Part shown: positions 5,451 to 8,375 of the stretch, piece by piece
How positions within the stretch are numbered: the stretch's first letter is position 1
Layout of the letters: each line of letters starts with the position of its first letter
Origin: an uncultured Lachnospiraceae bacterium
GTDB taxonomy: Bacteria > Bacillota > Clostridia > Lachnospirales > Lachnospiraceae
DNA length: 8,375 nt
Assembly: GCA_902766845.1 (NCBI GenBank)
Contig: CACXFD010000168.1
Span: 1-8,375, forward strand
Direction: 5' to 3'
Made by a program: the position numbers and the translations under genes
Notes under the pieces: model-generated
Databases searched by the model: none
What the model was told of the DNA's origin: nothing
The model's input: only the letters and a program-made list of their open reading frames with translations

Positions 5451-6728
5451 ATGACGGATCTGTCCCTGTACCTGCACATCCCGTTCTGCGTGCGTAAATG
5501 CGCCTACTGCGATTTCCTGTCCGCTCCGGCGGACGAGGCGGCCTGCGCGGCCTATGCGGACGCGCTCTGCCGCGAGATCCGCGCATGCGCGCAGGAGGAT
5601 CGGTCCGCGGCGGAGCCGGAGGGACCGCTGCGCGTCGTCAGTATCTTTCTGGGCGGCGGAACGCCGAGCCTTCTGACGGCCGCGCAGATCGGCCGGATCC
5701 TGGATACGGCGCGGGAAGCGTATCCGGTGGCTCCGGACGCCGAGATCACGATGGAGGCCAATCCCGGCACCGTGACGGAGGCGTCGCTGACCGGGTACCG
5801 CGCCTGCGGCGTGGACCGGCTGAGCCTCGGCGTGCAGTCGTTTTCGGAAAAGGAGCTGAAGGTCCTCGGGCGGATCCATACGCCGCGGGAAGCCTGCGAA
5901 GCGTATGAGGCCGCGCGCCGCGCCGGTTTCGGGAATATCAATCTGGACCTGATCAGCGGGCTGCCGGGGCAGCGCCTTCCGGACTGGATCCGCACGCTCG
6001 AACGGGCCGCCTCGCTGGGACCGGAGCATATCTCGGCTTATTCGCTGATCCTGGAAGAAGGAACGCCGCTGCTCGGGGCCGTCGTACGCGAGGAAACGGC
6101 CGAAGAGGACGGGCGCACCGGCGTGCGCGTCGGCACGGACGTCCTGTGGCTTCCGGAGGAAGACGAGGAACGCGCAATGTATCATGAGACCGCGCGCGTC
6201 CTCGCGTTGTCCGGCTATGCCCGCTATGAGATCTCCAATTACGCCCGGCCCGGCTTTGAGAGCGTGCATAACAACGGCTACTGGACCGGCCGGCTCTACC
6301 GCGGCTGCGGTCTCGGAGCGGCCTCTCTTCTGAAGCGGGACGGGAAGTATATCCGCACGTCCGGGACCCGCTCCCTGACCGAATATCTGGACGTCTGGAG
6401 CGGGACGGCGGAAGACGCCGGCGGACCTATTGAACGTCCGGAACACGCCGGCGGACCCGCGGAACGTCCGGGGCGCTATGCCGGGCAGACGGTCCTGAGC
6501 GAACGGGACCGGCAGGAAGAATTCTTCTTCCTGGGCCTTCGCCGTATGGAGGGCGTATCACGGAGCGGGTTCGAGAGGCTCTTCGGTCCGGATGCCTGGA
6601 ACGCGTTTGCGGCGCAGATCGGCCGCCATGTCCGTCTGGGCACGCTGCAGTCAGACGGTGACCGCCTCCGGCTCACGGAGCGCGGGATCGATGTCAGCAA
6701 TACGGTCTTTTCAGACCTGATGAGATAA
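5451..6728 (+). CDS. hemW: HemW, radical SAM heme chaperone family protein
   Basis: HemN-like radical SAM protein now regarded as a heme-trafficking chaperone rather than a coproporphyrinogen dehydrogenase. The cluster motif is C13-x3-C17-x2-C20-x-F22. The fourth cysteine of true HemN is replaced by Phe, and an HNxxYW motif is present (HNNGYW, 273-278), both HemW marks. GGGTPS (68-73), MEANPGT (101-107), LSLGVQSF (124-131) and NLDLISGLPGQ (164-174) are core radical SAM segments. The C-terminal HemW domain (EEFFFLGLRRMEGV, 356-369) is present. At 425 residues it is longer than the usual 375-400. Two extra segments account for this: about 209-233 (acidic, GAVVREETAEEDGRTG) and 323-342, a 10-residue tandem duplication. 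ATG 5451 lies 3 nt after lepA; GAGG at 5436-5439 is a weak RBS, so coupling with lepA is likely. The usual Firmicutes successor hrcA is absent. Confidence 0.95.
   Translation: MTDLSLYLHIPFCVRKCAYCDFLSAPADEAACAAYADALCREIRACAQEDRSAAEPEGPLRVVSIFLGGGTPSLLTAAQIGRILDTAREAYPVAPDAEITMEANPGTVTEASLTGYRACGVDRLSLGVQSFSEKELKVLGRIHTPREACEAYEAARRAGFGNINLDLISGLPGQRLPDWIRTLERAASLGPEHISAYSLILEEGTPLLGAVVREETAEEDGRTGVRVGTDVLWLPEEDEERAMYHETARVLALSGYARYEISNYARPGFESVHNNGYWTGRLYRGCGLGAASLLKRDGKYIRTSGTRSLTEYLDVWSGTAEDAGGPIERPEHAGGPAERPGRYAGQTVLSERDRQEEFFFLGLRRMEGVSRSGFERLFGPDAWNAFAAQIGRHVRLGTLQSDGDRLRLTERGIDVSNTVFSDLMR
6417..6476 (+). repeat. 30-bp imperfect tandem duplication inside hemW
   Basis: Two adjacent 30-bp units (6417-6446 and 6447-6476) encode AGGPIERPEH and AGGPAERPGR. 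They share the GCCGGCGGACC and GAACGTCCG cores. The duplication is in frame and falls between the radical SAM core and the C-terminal HemW domain. Confidence 0.88.
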
Positions 6729-6783
6729 GGCCGGCCTTGCCGGACCGGATTCGCAGCTTCTTTCTGTGGAGAACGATCGAACC

Positions 6784-7461
6784 ATGAACTACGGAGAGCA
6801 TACCAAAAAGAACAGGACTGTGCGGACAGGCGGGTCCGGAACGGAACGCCGGAGACGGCTTCTCCTGACGGCTGTGCTGCTTTTCCTGCTGTGCGGCCTG
6901 CTGGCCGGCTGCGGGGAGGCACGCCGCGAGACCGTGCCGCACGCGGCGGATGAGCCGGAGACCTACGCCACGGCGCCCGCGGAAACGGATGCGCCGGAAA
7001 CGGACGGACCGGATGCGACGCAGCCATCCGAAGAAGAGACCGAGCCCGAGACCGAGGACCCGTATACGCGTCGCCAGCGCGCCGAGACCTCCTGGTTCAC
7101 GGAAGAGGAACTACGGCTGGCCGGCAACCGGATCGAGAAGTATTACGCCGAAAAAGGACGATATCTGGTCAGCGTGACGTTTGACCAGAAGGAATCCCCG
7201 TACCTGGGCCTGTACGGCGATTATGAGCAGCGCTACGGCGGCGGAAACGTGATGATCCTGGAAGTCGAGGTAAAGCTGGACGGTCCGGACGGAAAGAAGG
7301 ACGAGAGCGTCGGAGCCGTGGTCCTGACGCGTTCGTCCGGTTCCTCGTTCGGTATTCTCGAAGAACTGGCCCCGCGCAGCGGGACCGCGCCCGCGCAGGA
7401 CACGACGGCCGATCCGTCCGAAGGCGACCGCACCAACGACCTCGACAGCGCCGGGGACTGA
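6784..7461 (+). CDS. Predicted lipoprotein of unknown function
   Basis: Not recognised. From ATG 6784 the protein has 225 residues. It carries a lipoprotein signal: a basic n-region (ERRRR, 21-25), a Leu-rich h-region (26-40) and lipobox L40-A-G-C43, so it should be lipidated on C43 and face outward. Residues about 50-90 are a disordered Thr/Glu/Pro/Asp-rich linker (ETDAPETDGPD, EEETEPETED). The folded part is about 95-195 (SWFTEEELRLAGNRIEKYYAEKGR, YLVSVTFDQKESPYLGLYGDYE, VMILEVEVKLDGPDGKK), followed by an acidic disordered tail. The only RBS-like sequence is GGAGA (6768-6772), 11 nt before ATG. A GTG at 6766, six codons earlier, has none. It follows hemW by 55 nt without a clear terminator, so readthrough from lepA-hemW is possible. 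No enzyme motif is visible. Confidence 0.85.
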   Translation: MNYGEHTKKNRTVRTGGSGTERRRRLLLTAVLLFLLCGLLAGCGEARRETVPHAADEPETYATAPAETDAPETDGPDATQPSEEETEPETEDPYTRRQRAETSWFTEEELRLAGNRIEKYYAEKGRYLVSVTFDQKESPYLGLYGDYEQRYGGGNVMILEVEVKLDGPDGKKDESVGAVVLTRSSGSSFGILEELAPRSGTAPAQDTTADPSEGDRTNDLDSAGD

Positions 7462-7477
7462 CGGCCCGACTCGGGTC

Positions 7478-7506
7478 TTGCACATTCGACGGCTATCGGT
7501 TATAAT
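7478..7506 (+). promoter_or_regulatory. Promoter of the second lipoprotein gene
   Basis: A perfect TATAAT -10 (7501-7506) is preceded at 17 bp by TTGCAC (7478-7483, 3/6). Transcription would start near 7513, giving a 5' leader of about 120 nt before ATG 7636. It is an AT-rich spot in GC-rich DNA. Confidence 0.7.
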
Positions 7507-7635
7507 ATTTTCTACGTTTTGCTGTTTGGAAAACGGCGCGGCCTTGGCCACATAACGGCAAAACCGGACGCGGAGCCATCCGTCTCCGCATCAGATCACC
7601 GGAACGTTTCCGGGGAAAACGGCAGGAAACATATC
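7507..7635 (+). other. Long 5' leader of the second lipoprotein gene
   Basis: This stretch is probably untranslated. It contains a 6-bp hairpin GCGGAG/CTCCGC (7570-7575 with 7584-7589, 8-nt loop) and a perfect 6-bp hairpin CCGGAA-CGT-TTCCGG (7599-7613). The 10-mer GGAAAACGGC occurs twice (7528-7537 and 7614-7623), the second copy leading into the AGGAAA RBS at 7624-7629. I recognise no riboswitch class. The frame is open here back to TTG 7519, but that start has no RBS and would bury the signal peptide 39 residues inside. Confidence 0.45.
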
Positions 7636-8292
7636 ATGAACGTATATACGAAATGGCGGCAGGCGCTCTGCCTGTTCCTGATCCTCCTGATGGTCCTGTC
7701 TCTGGCGGCCTGTCAGGGCGGCGGCAAAGAGACGCAGGCGGAGAGCACGCTGACTGCGGCAGAGACGGTCCCGCCGGAAACGCAGACCGGAGAAGAGACG
7801 CAGGAGGAAACGGAACCTCCGACCGAGCCCGTCCCGACGCTGGTGGTCCTGGATGACGTGGATACGACCGGCTACCAGCAGGCGGACCGCGTCTGGTTCA
7901 AGCTTCCCGAGGACTGGACCGTGAACGAGACGGCCGGCGGGACAGCCAACCATGTGTTCCAGCTCGCGGACGGGGATTCGATCGCATATCTGAACGTGAG
8001 CTTCCAGGACGGTCTCGAATATGACCCAGACACCATCGAGGCGGCGTACGAGGACGCGGTGACCGCGAATATCGGCGCCTGGGACGGCATGAAGGAAGAG
8101 CAGATCGGCGAGTACACCTGGCGGCACTATCTGTTTGACAAAGGCACGGCCTATGAGGACGTGGTCGCGGACGTATATCTGTGCACCGACGGCCGGACGG
8201 TCATGTATTTTGAATTTGCCGCCAACGGGAAGTTCGTGGACAAACTGCCGGAGTTCTCGAACCAGATCCTTTCGACGGTCGTTCTGAAATGA
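7636..8292 (+). CDS. Predicted lipoprotein with Thr/Glu-rich stalk and C-terminal beta-rich domain
   Basis: Not recognised by name. From ATG 7636 the protein has 218 residues: n-region MNVYTKWRQ, h-region 10-22 and lipobox L23-A-A-C26, so a surface lipoprotein anchored at C26. Residues about 30-68 are a Thr/Glu/Pro-rich stalk (ETQTGEETQEETEPPTEPV). Residues about 75-218 look like one compact domain with alternating strands (VWFKLPEDWTVNE, DSIAYLNVSFQDG, YTWRHYLFDKGT, VVADVYLCTDGRTVMYFEF) and a helix ending PEFSNQILSTVVL. The pattern of a "lipoprotein with an aromatic PEDW motif followed by beta strands" resembles PsbP/Mog1-like lipoprotein domains, which is speculative. RBS AGGAAA is 6 nt upstream, and the start is chosen so that the signal peptide is N-terminal. 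It has its own promoter, so it can be expressed independently of the lipoprotein gene upstream. Confidence 0.87.
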   Translation: MNVYTKWRQALCLFLILLMVLSLAACQGGGKETQAESTLTAAETVPPETQTGEETQEETEPPTEPVPTLVVLDDVDTTGYQQADRVWFKLPEDWTVNETAGGTANHVFQLADGDSIAYLNVSFQDGLEYDPDTIEAAYEDAVTANIGAWDGMKEEQIGEYTWRHYLFDKGTAYEDVVADVYLCTDGRTVMYFEFAANGKFVDKLPEFSNQILSTVVLK

Positions 8293-8313
8293 CTGTATTA
8301 TGGTGAGAGTTTT

Positions 8314-8355
8314 GAACGCTCCCAGCCCGTCTTTTGCGCCGGGCCGGGGGCGTTC
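8314..8355 (+). other. Long imperfect hairpin without T-tract
   Basis: GAACGCTCCC (8314-8323) pairs with GGGGGCGTTC (8346-8355), ten pairs with one T-G wobble. An inner GCCCG (8325-8329) pairs with CGGGC (8340-8344). Neither side carries a T-run in terminator position: the plus strand continues CGCATAAAG, and the plus-strand bases just before the stem are TTTT rather than AAAA. It is either an unusual terminator of the lipoprotein gene or leader structure of the next gene. Confidence 0.5.
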
Positions 8356-8368
8356 CGCATAAAGCAAC

Positions 8369-8374
8369 GGAGGT
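8369..8374 (+). promoter_or_regulatory. Ribosome binding site of a gene beginning outside the window
   Basis: GGAGGT is a strong Shine-Dalgarno ending one base before the window edge. By the spacing seen elsewhere here, a start codon is expected within about 10 nt beyond the edge. A weak promoter-like pair, TCGACG (8272-8277) and TATTAT (8296-8301) with 18 bp between, could serve it. Confidence 0.55.
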
Positions 8375-8375
8375 C

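Noticed and set aside
4239..6446. A 735-codon open frame on the minus strand across lepA and hemW
   Set aside because: It is exactly in register with the sense codons of both genes, so it stays open simply because the GC-rich genes avoid TTA, CTA and TCA codons. lepA and hemW happen to share the same frame, which lets it cross their junction. Its translation shows no recognisable domain.
6730..6765. Possible terminator after hemW (CCGGC-CTT-GCCGG)
   Set aside because: The stem is only 5 bp and there is no T-run directly after it, only a loose pyrimidine stretch further on.
6844..6912. Twin-arginine (Tat) signal in the first lipoprotein because of RRRR
   Set aside because: The h-region is very hydrophobic and no full S/T-RRxFLK motif is present. 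A Sec lipoprotein signal explains it better.
7463..7480. Possible terminator after the first lipoprotein (CCCG-ACT-CGGG)
   Set aside because: The stem is four base pairs and is not followed by a T-tract.
7519..7635. Upstream TTG extending the second lipoprotein by 39 residues
   Set aside because: It has no RBS and would place the signal peptide internally, and the ATG at 7636 has AGGAAA at good spacing.
7591..8367. A 258-codon minus-strand open frame over the second lipoprotein
   Set aside because: It is in register with the lipoprotein codons. The plus-strand frame has a signal peptide, lipobox, RBS and promoter, whereas the antisense product shows no recognisable domain.
1..8375. Mobile element, CRISPR array, phage or defence system
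   Set aside because: No transposase, integrase, terminal inverted repeats, spaced direct repeats or defence-type domains were seen. Genes are core or envelope proteins with compatible composition.

Overview
The window reads as a piece of a GC-rich bacterial chromosome, most likely a Firmicutes/Clostridia-type gut anaerobe. That rests on strong GGAGG-type ribosome binding sites, TTG starts on queA and rpsT, a rpsT / lepA-hemW gene order familiar from Firmicutes, intrinsic terminators with long perfect stems, and lipobox lipoproteins with Thr/Glu/Pro-rich linkers. No species can be named from this. There are no transposase, integrase, phage, CRISPR, toxin-antitoxin or defence genes. This is a core housekeeping region interleaved with uncharacterised envelope proteins, and I do not see a clear undescribed system in it.

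Layout. (1) 1-633 is the C-terminal third of polynucleotide phosphorylase (pnp), ending in a 13-bp-stem terminator. (2) 634-1024 has no protein gene. It holds the pnp terminator, a convergent tRNA-Arg(CCG) on the minus strand with its own terminator and promoter, and the promoter/RBS of the next rightward gene. (3) 1025-3189 is a two-gene unit: a single-pass membrane protein with an extracytoplasmic SH3b domain, then queA two bases later with a TTG start. (4) 3186-3622 is a self-contained rpsT unit: a consensus -35 overlapping the queA stop codon, a structured leader, a TTG start and a terminator. (5) 3636-6728 is lepA followed after 3 nt by hemW. The lepA RBS directly abuts the rpsT terminator T-tract. 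(6) 6784-8292 holds two predicted lipoproteins of unknown function; the second has its own TATAAT promoter and a leader of about 120 nt. (7) 8293-8375 holds a long hairpin without a U-tract and a terminal GGAGGT, probably the leader and RBS of a gene starting just outside the window.

Functionally, the recognised genes serve RNA turnover (pnp), translation (tRNA-Arg, rpsT, lepA), tRNA queuosine modification (queA) and heme/radical-SAM chemistry (hemW). The other three protein genes are surface-anchored. Three starts should be taken downstream of the longest open frame (SH3b protein, lepA, second lipoprotein), because the longer versions begin inside promoter, terminator or leader sequence. A fourth, the first lipoprotein, is adjusted by 6 codons. 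The most useful points for follow-up are the rpsT leader hairpin with TTG start, the terminator placed directly before the lepA RBS, the missing sporulation genes between rpsT and lepA, the two insertions in HemW, and the SH3b-queA coupling.
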